The notes: a model not told the origin generated them from the letters alone. Positions 7,107-13,850 are shown, numbered from the stretch's first letter. The stretch is DNA of 18,210 bases from an uncultured Kiritimatiellota bacterium (GCA_934654805.1 CAKUGW010000060.1:1-18210), one strand, 5' to 3'. Made by a program: numbers and translations.

Positions 7107-7559
7107 ATGAATGATGCAGCAATGATTGTCGCGGGCGCGATCGCCTGCTTGGGCCTTTCCGGCGCGGGCTCGGCGCTGGGCACGGGGCTGGCCGCGAGCG
7201 CGGCGGTCGGGGCCTGGAAGAAGTGCTACGCGGCGGGCAAGCCGGCGCCGTTCCTGCTCCTGTCGTTCGTCGGCGCGCCGATCACGCAGACGCTCTACGG
7301 CATGATCCTCATGTTCACGCTGTTCGGCAAGCTCGGCGTGGCGGGCGCGGGCATCCCGTGCCTCGTCCTCGGCATCTTCTCCGGCTTCGCGATCGGGGCC
7401 TCGGCGCTCTTCCAGGGCCGCGCGGGCGCGGCGGCGTGCGATGCGCAGGCCGAGACGAACCAGGGCTTCACGAACTACCTCGCCGCGCTCGGCATCGTCG
7501 AGACGGTCGCAATCTTCACGATGGTGTTCACGCTCATCGCGGTCGGGAAAATTGGATAG
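7107..7559 (+). CDS. atpK: V-type ATP synthase/ATPase subunit K (c-ring)
   Basis: The proteolipid that forms the rotor ring. A strong ribosome site (AAAAAGGAGA) lies about 7-10 nt before the ATG. The 150 aa product has four hydrophobic helices, i.e. two fused hairpins, the normal size for bacterial K. In hairpin 1 the ion site reads GAPITQTLYG with T60 and Q61; in hairpin 2 FQGRAGAAA carries Q103 and ALGIVETVAIF carries the essential E132. These correspond by spacing to Thr64, Gln65, Gln110 and Glu139 of the Na+-binding E. hirae NtpK (the Gln-Glu distance of 29 is identical), so Na+ coupling is a reasonable inference. Hairpin 1 lacks a carboxylate, as in other V-type rings. The stop overlaps the likely TTG start of the next gene. 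Confidence 0.92.
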   Translation: MNDAAMIVAGAIACLGLSGAGSALGTGLAASAAVGAWKKCYAAGKPAPFLLLSFVGAPITQTLYGMILMFTLFGKLGVAGAGIPCLVLGIFSGFAIGASALFQGRAGAAACDAQAETNQGFTNYLAALGIVETVAIFTMVFTLIAVGKIG

Positions 7560-9168
7560 GCATCCGCGAGTCTTGTCCTTCGCCGCCTTCACCGCCGTCT
7601 TTGCGGTGTTGGCGGCGTTCGTCTTCTGGGGCACGTGGTCACTCGACGTCGCGCCGGTCATGCCGGACGACACGATTGTCCATCCGATGGCGTATGCGGA
7701 CTACTGGGCGAAGTCCCTGCGGAAGTTCCTTTCGTCCGGCAAGTTCATCCCGAGCGACATTCTCTGGGACGGCCTCTTGTTCTCGCCCTACTTCTGCCAG
7801 GAGCTGAAGTACGCCTTTTCGCTTTATTGCGCGGGATTGGGGCTCGCGTACTTCCTGCGCGGACGGGGCCTGTCCCCGCTGGCGTCCTACGGGGCGGGGC
7901 TGCTGCTCGCGTTCTGCGGCTACTGGTCTACGCTGTTCTCCGCCGGACACGGCGGCTGGTTCGTCTGGATGACCTACGGCGTCTTCGCGTTCGGCTTGGC
8001 CGACCGCGCCGTGCGCAAGGGGAAGCTGCGCCATTGGCTCTTGCTCGGTGCCTGCACGGCGTGGGGGAGCTTTTACCAGGCCGATCTCTGGCTGCTGTTC
8101 ACGGTGCTGACGGGGCTTTACTTCGTCTGGTGCTGTGTGCGCGAGCGGAAGTTCCCGTGGAAGGGGACGCTTCTCGCGGCGGGCGTGTTCTTCGTTGTGG
8201 GCGCGCCGAGTTTCCGCTTTGCGCTCGTGAACGACCTCGCGGGGCGCGACAAGCAGATCGCGTCGGGCGAGACGGTCGCCGCCGCGTCGGTGAAGGACGA
8301 GGCGGAAAAGCGTTGGGTTTTCGTGACGAACTGGTCGCTACCGCCAGACGAGACGGCGGAGTTCGTCATCCCGCGCCTCAATGGCGACACGAGCTGTCCG
8401 CTGACGCTTTCGATCGGCTCGCGGTACGGGACGGGCGTCCGGCCTTATACGGGCGCGCTGGGGCGTCCGATAGACGCCGCGCACGGCAACTACCGCCAGC
8501 ATTCGCTCTACGTCGGCTGGGTGACGTGCCTGCTGGCGCTGGCGGGGGCTGCGTTCGGCTGGCGCCTCCGCACGGGACGGGACGGCCTCTTCTTTTTCCT
8601 TGCCGCCGTCGTCTTCTACCTGTTCTCGCTCGGACGCTTCTGCGAGCCGGTCTATCGCCTCGTGTACGCGCTGCCGTTCGGCGACTACCTGCGCGCGCCC
8701 GTCAAGTGGCATCACCTGACGGAACTCTGCCTCTGCGTCTTGGCGGCGTACGGAATCGAGGGGCTGCTGAACCTCGCGTGGCTGAAGGGCCGTCGCGGCG
8801 GGCTGCTGGCTGTCGGCGCGCTCGTGTTGTTCGGGGCGTTCGACCTCGCGCGCAACGACAGGCTCTACTGCGCGCCCGTCGACCTGCGGCGCGTGCGGCA
8901 GACGAACAGCGATATGCAGATGAGCGTCATGCGGCGCGAGGACTTCGCGAACCCGCAGGTGGCGGAGATGGTGAAGCGCGGCGCGGTCGTCTCGCTCGCG
9001 AGCTACCTCGGCAATCCCGACCTCTACCTCGTCGAGGTGCTGACGCCGCGCAAGCCGGCGAAAGAGCCGCTGCCGCCGTGGTCAGCTGCGGCGTGGCTCG
9101 GCTGCCTGTCGCTGCTGGGCTCGGCCGTCGTGATCGTCTGCGCGGTGCGTGTCGAGTCTGTCCCTTGA
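7552..9168 (+). CDS. Polytopic membrane protein, YfhO-like
   Basis: An integral membrane protein of about 538 aa. I chose the TTG at 7552, which overlaps the end of subunit K by 8 nt; it gives a short basic N-terminus (MDRHPR) in front of the first membrane helix (SFAAFTAVFAVLAAFVFWGT), a layout lost if the first ATG (7660) is used. Roughly 9-11 hydrophobic helices follow, interrupted by one large extracytoplasmic stretch with polar residues around 225-320 (ASGETVAAASVKDE ...). A typical YfhO/GT-C-like feature is RAPVKWHHLTELCLCVLAAY (about 381-400), matching the 'R.P.r.....' helix in YfhO-like proteins, which are thought to move sugars or lipid-linked sugars in the envelope. The N-terminal loop has a conserved-looking DDTIVHPMAYADYW. 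Function is unproven; its link to the ATPase operon is by adjacency only. Confidence 0.65.
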   Translation: MDRHPRVLSFAAFTAVFAVLAAFVFWGTWSLDVAPVMPDDTIVHPMAYADYWAKSLRKFLSSGKFIPSDILWDGLLFSPYFCQELKYAFSLYCAGLGLAYFLRGRGLSPLASYGAGLLLAFCGYWSTLFSAGHGGWFVWMTYGVFAFGLADRAVRKGKLRHWLLLGACTAWGSFYQADLWLLFTVLTGLYFVWCCVRERKFPWKGTLLAAGVFFVVGAPSFRFALVNDLAGRDKQIASGETVAAASVKDEAEKRWVFVTNWSLPPDETAEFVIPRLNGDTSCPLTLSIGSRYGTGVRPYTGALGRPIDAAHGNYRQHSLYVGWVTCLLALAGAAFGWRLRTGRDGLFFFLAAVVFYLFSLGRFCEPVYRLVYALPFGDYLRAPVKWHHLTELCLCVLAAYGIEGLLNLAWLKGRRGGLLAVGALVLFGAFDLARNDRLYCAPVDLRRVRQTNSDMQMSVMRREDFANPQVAEMVKRGAVVSLASYLGNPDLYLVEVLTPRKPAKEPLPPWSAAAWLGCLSLLGSAVVIVCAVRVESVP

Positions 9169-9202
9169 CGCGCCCATGCCCTGGCCGTCGGGCGCGGGGA
9201 TT

Positions 9203-9211
9203 TGGTATGAT
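9203..9211 (+). promoter_or_regulatory. Extended -10 promoter of the XylR/AraC-type regulator
   Basis: TGGTATGAT (TGn + TATGAT) ends 7 nt before ATG 9219, placing the transcript start at or next to the ATG. Only AGGCGG sits between the box and ATG, too close to be a standard ribosome site. This is the same arrangement as at 4782-4800. It argues for ATG 9219 over the in-frame ATG 9207, which lies inside the box. Confidence 0.45.
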
Positions 9212-9218
9212 AGGCGGC

Positions 9219-10469
9219 ATGAAGCGGAATGTATCCTACGGCAGGATGCGCGATCGGGCGGACGGAAGCCCGTGCGTGCTTGTCCTGCGGCTGACGGCCG
9301 AGGAGTCGTCCGTGCGGCTCATGAAGGGCGTCAAGCGCTACGCCGACAAGGCGGGGTGGTCGCTGCGGCGCCTCGACTACCGGACGGCCGACGGCGTCCT
9401 CGTGCAGGACGGCACGAACGAGCCGCTGGACGTCCGGGGGCTTCTGAAGCTGTGGCGTCCGATCGGCCTGATCGTGGACGCCGGCCTGCTGTCCGTGCAC
9501 GTGCCGGACATCTTCGGCCGCAGCCGGATCCCGATCGTCTTCAGCGACTGCTCGCCCGACGAGATGCGTGGCCGCGCCCCGGTGTCCGCGTGCGTGGCGA
9601 GCGATGCGGATGCCTTGGCGGAGGCGGCGTTCGACGAGCTGGCCCGGCAAGGCGTCGCGTCCTTCGCCTACGTGCCGTTCACGGATCCCGGCTGGTCCTG
9701 GAGCCGCGCGCGCGGCGAAGCGTTTGCGCGGCGGGTGCGGGTCAGCGGCGCGGCGTTCAGCAGCTTCTCCGCGTCGGAATCCGGCGAGCGGCGCACCCGT
9801 GCGCTCGCGGCGTGGCTGAAGGGGCTGCCGAAGCCCTGTGGCGTGTTCGCCGCGAACGACGCGGAGGCCGAGCGCGTCCGCAACGCCTGCCTGTCGGCGG
9901 GCGTCGGCATCCCGGACGAAGTCGTGTTGATGGGCGTGGACAACCGCCGCGACATCTGCGAGAGCGGCGACCCGACGCTGACGAGCGTCGAGCAGGATTT
10001 CGAGGCGTGCGGCTACATGTCCGCGCGGCAGCTGGATCGGCTGGCCTCCGGCGAGCGGCTGCCGAAGGGGCGGGCGGTGGCGTTCGGCGTTTCGCAGGTC
10101 GTGCGCCGCGCCTCGACGCGCCGCCTGGTCGTGTGCGACGGACGCGTCGCGCGGGCGCTGGAGTTCATCCGCCTGCACGCGACCGACCGCATCACGCCGC
10201 CGGATGTCGTCGCGGTCATGGGGTGCCGGCGCTCGTATGCCGACCAGCGCTTCCGCGAATGCACGGGGCACACGATCCTGGACGAGATTCGCAGCCGGCG
10301 CGTCGGTCGGGTGAAGGAGCTGGTGCGGCGCGACGCCTGCGACCGTGCGTCGCTGTACTGCCACAGTGGGTTCGCGTCCATGATCGACCTGCGCCGCGTG
10401 TTCAAGGCGCTGACGGGGCAGACGCTCTCGCAGTGGCGCGCCGCCCATGCGCACGGCACGGCCCCTTGA
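9219..10469 (+). CDS. XylR-type transcription regulator (sugar-binding + AraC HTH)
   Basis: A 416 aa transcription factor. Residues about 15-290 are a periplasmic-binding-protein-like (LacI-type) effector domain: first strand and helix CVLVLRLTAEESSVRLMKGV, the strand IGLIVDAG near 82-89, IPIVFSDCSPDE near 104-115, CGVFAANDAEAERVRNACLS and VVLMGVDNRRDICESGDPTL near 205-255, followed by the family's TSVEQDFEACGYMSARQL. Residues about 305-410 are a double AraC helix-turn-helix, with ITPPDVVAVMGCRRSYADQR as the first and GFASMIDLRRVFKALTGQTL as the second HTH. It should bind DNA in response to a small sugar-like ligand. No sugar genes lie next to it, so its target is not shown. Similar proteins are very abundant in PVC bacteria. 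The longer open frame upstream is a shadow of the membrane protein gene. Confidence 0.85.
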   Translation: MKRNVSYGRMRDRADGSPCVLVLRLTAEESSVRLMKGVKRYADKAGWSLRRLDYRTADGVLVQDGTNEPLDVRGLLKLWRPIGLIVDAGLLSVHVPDIFGRSRIPIVFSDCSPDEMRGRAPVSACVASDADALAEAAFDELARQGVASFAYVPFTDPGWSWSRARGEAFARRVRVSGAAFSSFSASESGERRTRALAAWLKGLPKPCGVFAANDAEAERVRNACLSAGVGIPDEVVLMGVDNRRDICESGDPTLTSVEQDFEACGYMSARQLDRLASGERLPKGRAVAFGVSQVVRRASTRRLVVCDGRVARALEFIRLHATDRITPPDVVAVMGCRRSYADQRFRECTGHTILDEIRSRRVGRVKELVRRDACDRASLYCHSGFASMIDLRRVFKALTGQTLSQWRAAHAHGTAP

Positions 10470-10530
10470 TGAGAGAGCCTCTCGGTGTGCGAGAATTGGG
10501 GAAGTCATGAAATTGTGAGGTCTCCTGTTG

Positions 10531-10546
10531 GCGGGGCCTGTTCCCA
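10531..10546 (-). repeat. Short dispersed repeat, inverted copy
   Basis: The reverse complement reads TGGGAACAGGCCCCGC, one base different from the two copies at 11463-11478 and 11485-11500. The element has its own small inverted core (GGGGACAGGCCCC), resembling REP-like elements. It lies within an imperfect inverted repeat AATTGGGGAA (10493-10502) / TTCCCAATT (10541-10549). Confidence 0.5.
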
Positions 10547-11286
10547 ATTGGACGCATCGAAAACGACATGAAACGGACGCTTTTGCGCAGATACTGAAAA
10601 TTGAGAATTCAACCTAACAGTCGCAATAGAAGCCAAGGGGGCGTGTCCATCCTCTCTCTGCGCGACAGTTGTTCGAATCTTGGCCCGTCGGCCCGACAGC
10701 TCGCCCGATCCGTCGCTCCGGGAGTCGCACCTGTCGCCACACGTCAGTCAATCGGGCGTGGCAAGCCATTCCCCTCGGCAGGATGCGCGTCCGCAAGCGA
10801 GAAAGCCGAGGCGACAGGCGATCCCTCCGCTCCTCCCGTGCGACTGTCGGCTCCGGCGGGCCACGGGCGGCTCGCGCCGCCGCTTCACGGTGCGTCTGCG
10901 TCTCCGGACGAGGCCGCTTCAGGGGGAACGCACGGGCGAAGCCGCGGGCAAGGCGGGCGCGGCAAGCGGAGGGCAGAGCCGCGGAGAGTCTTTCGCGGGC
11001 CGACGGGCCGGGCGACGCGCCGGTTCGCCTCGGCGGTTCCGGGCGGAAGCGAAGGACGCGCGCCCGGTTCACCTCGGGGATGGCCTGTCGGCGGGCGCCC
11101 GCGAAAGACCTCGGAGCGGACTGCTGCCCGCAGCGCGCCGTTCGTCCACTCCGACTGTCGCGCAGAGACCTAAATCCCGCCGAAGCCGCGCTTCACCCGG
11201 ATGGTGAAGCCATCGCCACGCTCAAACCCCCGCAGATAAAGTCTGAAGTCGCATTTTCGTGCAGGTTCGCGGCCAGCCTCTTTCCT

Positions 11287-11357
11287 AATCCGTGAAATTC
11301 GTGGATGTCCTCTCTCTCTCTCTCTCTCAATCCGTGTCAACCCGTGAAATCCGTGGA
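11287..11357 (+). repeat. 'AATCCGTG' repeats around a CT microsatellite
   Basis: AATCCGTGAAATTCGTGGA (11287-11305) and AACCCGTGAAATCCGTGGA (11339-11357) are near-copies, with AATCCGTG also at 11329-11336. Between them lies a pure CT run (11310-11328). A repeat of this kind is familiar from intergenic sequence of many bacteria, but its function is unknown. No gene overlaps it. Confidence 0.55.
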
Positions 11358-11462
11358 CACATTCGCCAGTTCGCGACGGCCAAGAATTTTCCGCATGATA
11401 TTCTCATCTCAGAAATAACTTCACGAAACGGACTGTTTCTGTTCGTTTCTGCAACATCAACA

Positions 11463-11500
11463 TGGGGACAGGCCCCGCCAACCCTGGGGACAGGCCCCGC
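11463..11500 (+). repeat. Two tandem copies of a GGGGACAGGCCCCGC element
   Basis: TGGGGACAGGCCCCGC occurs at 11463-11478 and again at 11485-11500, with a short spacer (CAACCC). Both are followed by a CCAACCC/AACCCC-like tail. The - strand reading of this block forms the odd C-terminus of the DprA-like copy at 11457-11927, so the repeat lies where that gene is broken off. Confidence 0.6.
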
Positions 11501-11532
11501 AACCCCACCACTCGAACCCCACCAATGAAATT

Positions 11533-11867
11533 AGGAAGAGCCTGTCGGCGCGGTCGAGGATGTAGCGGTTGCGTTGGGCGGCGGAATGGGCGTCGACGCG
11601 GCGGATGGACTGCGAGACGGGCGAAACGACGAGAAGCCGCCCCTCGGCAAGCGGCTTGCGGAAGAGCGCGGGAATGTGCCGTTCGTCCCACATCCGCCGT
11701 GCAAGGGCGAGAATGAGTGGCGAAGTTCCCTTCAAGAGGATGTTGAGGACTTCCTTCTCCAACGGACTCTGAAACCCGCTCATCACGCACACCCCTTCGT
11801 CGCGCATCCGCGTCGCCCAGTCGAGACACCGCATCACCGCCTCCGGCGGCACACGCCACGACGCAAG
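11533..11867 (-). repeat. 335-bp direct repeat, copy A
   Basis: Aligns without gaps to 13495-13829 (offset 1962). I count about 17 mismatches by eye, or about 95 % identity. Same orientation, so recombination between the two would delete one copy plus the AbiE pair. Confidence 0.85.
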
Positions 11868-11920
11868 AAAGCCGATTTTCTCGCAATTCAAAAGGGCTTC
11901 ATTTCCAAGCATCATACTCT

Positions 11921-12763
11921 TCAACATGCCGTAATGCCACCAAACAACGTGATGAGTTGATTACAGATCTGCTCAAACGATATATGATCGGCGAAAGAAA
12001 ATTGCTGTCGATACTTTCCCCAACGGTTTTTCAGAATCTCCGACCGGCTAATCTCTGTAAGAATAATTGCCCCGTCCCTGTAGACGTCTTCAGACCCTCT
12101 ATGGTGGATTGTGGCAAGGAACGCTGCTTTTAATTTGGAATCCGAATGTTTCACGCAGCTCGTTAACATATAGACATCGTAATAATCACGCGGACGCGTT
12201 GACAGAACACCCAGTGAAAGAATGGACTCAAGCTTCTCGGCGAGAACCGTTTCAATCGTATACGCCTTCAGATTGTAAAATGCGTTCTTTTCGAATGCGC
12301 TCTTGAAGAAATAGTCCTCTGGTTCAGGGGTAATGACATCACCGGTTGAAATGTCTATCGAAAAAGGAACGGCTATCGAGTCCAGTGTAGCGACAATCTT
12401 AGCTCGATAACCGCCATATAGATCCTTATTGCGGATGGGTTCAAGCACATTCAACGACCATCGGACGCCATCATCAAGTCTAACGGAAAAGACACCCTGA
12501 ATCATTTCGGATACGGTCGATTCTGTTAATGGCGCATTGGACATCGTCAGATCAATGTCCATCGTCGTGCGGCGGGAGATCCCGAGATACCGGGAAATCA
12601 ATGCACCTCCCTTCAATATTAGGTTCTCGCGCACTGTGGACTTGCAAAGACGGGCGAAGAAACGCTCGAACATAAAATTCTGAAGCATGACTTGCGCTGG
12701 AACACCCTCTTCTTTCGCAAGATTTCTGATACGCGACTTAAACTGCATGATATTGACGCTCAC
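11921..12763 (-). CDS. abiEii: AbiEii/AbiGii family nucleotidyltransferase toxin
   Basis: The toxin of a type IV toxin-antitoxin / abortive infection pair. GTG 12763 overlaps the antitoxin stop by 4 nt (GTGA). The 280 aa product fits the DNA polymerase beta-type nucleotidyltransferase pattern: LILKGGALISRYLG (residues 48-61) carries the Gly-Gly; RRTTMDIDLTM (64-74) carries the metal acids D69 and D71; FSIDIST has the third acid D137; the second half has ETVLAEKLESI with K177 and RPRDYYDVYML (190-200) with R192, D193 and D196. In this family the toxin transfers nucleotides to an RNA target (a tRNA for MenT relatives), which stops growth on phage attack. All motifs are present, so it is likely active. 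Its stop overlaps the start of the DprA-like gene. Confidence 0.9.
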   Translation of the reverse strand: MSVNIMQFKSRIRNLAKEEGVPAQVMLQNFMFERFFARLCKSTVRENLILKGGALISRYLGISRRTTMDIDLTMSNAPLTESTVSEMIQGVFSVRLDDGVRWSLNVLEPIRNKDLYGGYRAKIVATLDSIAVPFSIDISTGDVITPEPEDYFFKSAFEKNAFYNLKAYTIETVLAEKLESILSLGVLSTRPRDYYDVYMLTSCVKHSDSKLKAAFLATIHHRGSEDVYRDGAIILTEISRSEILKNRWGKYRQQFSFADHISFEQICNQLITLFGGITAC

Positions 12764-13353
12764 AAGGCAACCTCCATCAATGATGCGATTCTCTTGGAGA
12801 GCCCCATCACTTCCGCATAATGACCAAGTTTGGGCAAATCCTTCCTATCGGAAGCCGCATAGTTCTTGACGATTGACAGGAACGTCTCATCGTCCATCCG
12901 CTCCCTGTCCCTAACCATGTCGCAAACCGTCCGTTCCATGTCATAACAGGGGACGATGTTTCCGAATTGCGTTCTGGCGTTTACCTGTCCGAGGGAGAAG
13001 ATGGCATCTTTTACATAGAAACAAGCAAGTTTCGTTCGGAGCGCGCGCGAGATCGTCTGCGAGGAGCGAATCGAGACCGTATGGTCAAAGGGCGTTCGGT
13101 CTGATATCCCATGCAAAAATGCCGCAGTAGCATGGGAGAAGACGAATCGGTCACATTGCTTTGCCAAGGCGAACAATTCGTCTGGAATGGCAGCCTGAAC
13201 GACATAGATTCCACGGGAAACTCTCACAAGAAGTCCATTTTGAACATACTTGCCGAGCATTGTGCGAGACAATCCAAGCGCTACAACGTCACGGGATGTA
13301 ATCATACCACCCTGTGAGTCCAAGACGCGAACAACTGGAGAAGGCAATTTCAT
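12760..13353 (-). CDS. abiEi: AbiEi family antitoxin / transcription regulator
   Basis: A 197 aa antitoxin, first gene of the AbiE pair. The N-terminal 55 residues form a winged helix-turn-helix: MITSRDVVALGLSRTMLGKY (17-36), then VSRGIYVVQ at the wing. The C-terminal domain has the typical FSHATAAFLHGISDRTPFDH (residues 72-91) of the AbiEi family and a helical end (KRIASLMEVAL). AbiEi proteins repress their own operon and neutralise AbiEii without forming a stable complex with it. The ATG at 13353 lies about 13 nt after the predicted transcript start of a near-consensus promoter, with no strong ribosome site. Base composition is clearly more AT-rich than in the chromosomal genes to the left, which suggests transfer. 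Confidence 0.88.
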   Translation of the reverse strand: MKLPSPVVRVLDSQGGMITSRDVVALGLSRTMLGKYVQNGLLVRVSRGIYVVQAAIPDELFALAKQCDRFVFSHATAAFLHGISDRTPFDHTVSIRSSQTISRALRTKLACFYVKDAIFSLGQVNARTQFGNIVPCYDMERTVCDMVRDRERMDDETFLSIVKNYAASDRKDLPKLGHYAEVMGLSKRIASLMEVAL

Positions 13354-13372
13354 GGTTTACAAATGTGCCGAC

Positions 13373-13401
13373 ACTATAACATTCTTCGGCATATTTGTCA
13401 A
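13373..13401 (-). promoter_or_regulatory. Near-consensus sigma70-type promoter of abiEi-abiEii
   Basis: On the - strand: -35 TTGACA at 13396-13401, exact 17-nt spacer, extended -10 TGTTATAGT at 13373-13381. Start predicted near 13366, with about 13 nt of leader before the ATG at 13353. The 44-bp palindrome lies 12 bp upstream of the -35 box. AbiEi is expected to bind inverted repeats here; I see none inside the promoter itself. Confidence 0.75.
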
Positions 13402-13413
13402 CCGCGCCACGAT

Positions 13414-13457
13414 CTTCCGCTACCCTCGCATTTATATAAATGCGAGGGTAGCGGAAG
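13414..13457. repeat. 44-bp perfect palindrome
   Basis: CTTCCGCTACCCTCGCATTT, then ATATAAA, then the exact reverse complement to 13457; two 22-bp arms with no spacer, centred between 13435 and 13436. Every base pairs. It lies just at the point where the DprA-like copy B stops resembling coding sequence, 12 bp from the -35 box of the AbiE promoter. It could be a cruciform or hairpin, a binding site, or a recombination junction. Confidence 0.9.
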
Positions 13458-13850
13458 GAGGTCTGTCAGCGAGCCGTCTGGATTGAGCGCACCGAGGAAG
13501 AAGCTGTCGGCGTGGTCGAGGATGCAGCGGTTGCGTTGGGCGGCGGAGCGGGCGTCGACGCGGCGGATGGTCTGCGAGACGGGCGAAACGACGAGAAGCC
13601 GCCCCTCGGCAAGCGGCTTGCGGAAGAGCGTGGGAATGTGCCGTTCGTCCCACATCCGCCGCGCCAGGACGAGAATGAGGGGCGAAGTTCCCTTCAAGAG
13701 GATGTTGAGGGCTTCCTTCTCCAACGGACTCTGAAACCCGCTCATCACGCACGTCCCTTCGTCGCGCATCCGCGTCGCCCAGTCGAGACACCGCATCACC
13801 GTCTCCGGCGGCACACGCCGCGACGCAAGGTCGTCGAGAACTCTCGCCAT
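13458..13850 (-). pseudogene. DprA/SLOG-like protein, truncated copy B
   Basis: A second copy of the same gene as at 11457-11927, in the same orientation. The 335-bp homology covers residues from VPPETVMRCLDW through GFQSPLEKEALNILLKGTSP to RCILDHADSFFLG. The N-terminus differs: in place of the native GNEALLNCEKIGFLAS it has MARVLDDLASRR, so the 5' end has been lost. Its C-terminus runs further than copy A (GALNPDGSLTDLL), a plausible native family tail, then is replaced by the translation of the 44-bp palindrome (PLPSHLYKCEGSGR). The open frame continues to 13398 without biological sense. It looks like a fragment. Amino acid differences from copy A are scattered, so both copies have diverged for some time. 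Confidence 0.6.
13495..13829 (-). repeat. 335-bp direct repeat, copy B
   Basis: Partner of 11533-11867, offset exactly 1962 bp, about 17 mismatches and no gaps by eye. The interval between them holds the AbiEi/AbiEii pair, its promoter and the palindrome. Confidence 0.85.

Larger units (their letters stand above)
10470..11456. other. Gene-poor, repeat-bearing region
   Basis: Nearly 1 kb with no convincing gene. 10600-11170 is a GC-rich tract in which all open frames are Arg/Ala/Pro-rich and lack a ribosome site, membrane segments or known motifs, so they are probably chance. No tRNA, tmRNA, RNase P or SRP signature was found on either strand. Flanking sequence (10490-10560, 11280-11530) carries short repeats listed separately. 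It may be a decayed gene region or a recombination-derived spacer between the chromosomal genes and the defence island. Confidence 0.4.
11457..11927 (-). pseudogene. DprA/SLOG-like protein, 5'-intact, 3'-truncated copy A
   Basis: The ATG at 11927 overlaps the stop of the AbiEii toxin gene by 7 nt (ATGTTGA), so the genes are coupled. The 156 aa reading begins MLKSMMLGNEALLNCEKIGF and continues LAS, a Rossmann-like opening, then VMRCLDWATRMRDEGVCVMS followed by GFQSPLEKEVLNILLKGTSP and LILALARRM, and RKPLAEGRLLVVSP. The GFqSPlEkE.L..LL.G..P motif belongs, from my memory, to DprA/SLOG-like 'DNA-binding protein' entries in gut PVC genomes, whose fold binds nucleotides or nucleic acids. After ADRLFLI (11533) the frame goes directly into dispersed-repeat DNA, giving a nonsense Gly/Trp/Cys tail (GFEWWGCGACPQGW). 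The C-terminal part of the family is missing. It may be inactive or a shortened active protein. It shares 335 bp at about 95 % identity with copy B. Confidence 0.55.

Noticed and set aside
5207..7183. A 658-codon open frame on the - strand opposite subunit I and K
   Set aside because: It is Arg/Glu/Asp-rich low-complexity sequence, the usual antisense shadow of a GC-rich gene. The + strand encodes certain V-ATPase subunits.
7635..9218. A much longer version of the XylR-type regulator beginning at 7635
   Set aside because: The upstream extension overlaps the membrane protein gene out of frame and is Arg-rich nonsense. Domain starts and the promoter at 9203-9211 place the start at 9219.
10472..10490. 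A GAGAG-AGC-CTCTC hairpin just after the regulator gene as a terminator
   Set aside because: Stem of only 5 bp with a 3-nt loop and no T-run after it; not enough to call an intrinsic terminator.
10662..10684. A T-loop-like GTTCGAATC that could belong to a tRNA
   Set aside because: The flanking bases do not form the T-stem (T-T mismatch after the first pair), and no acceptor or anticodon arm is visible upstream.
11310..11328. The CT run as part of a CRISPR or tandem gene repeat
   Set aside because: It is a pure dinucleotide microsatellite. No repeat-spacer pattern and no cas genes occur in the window.
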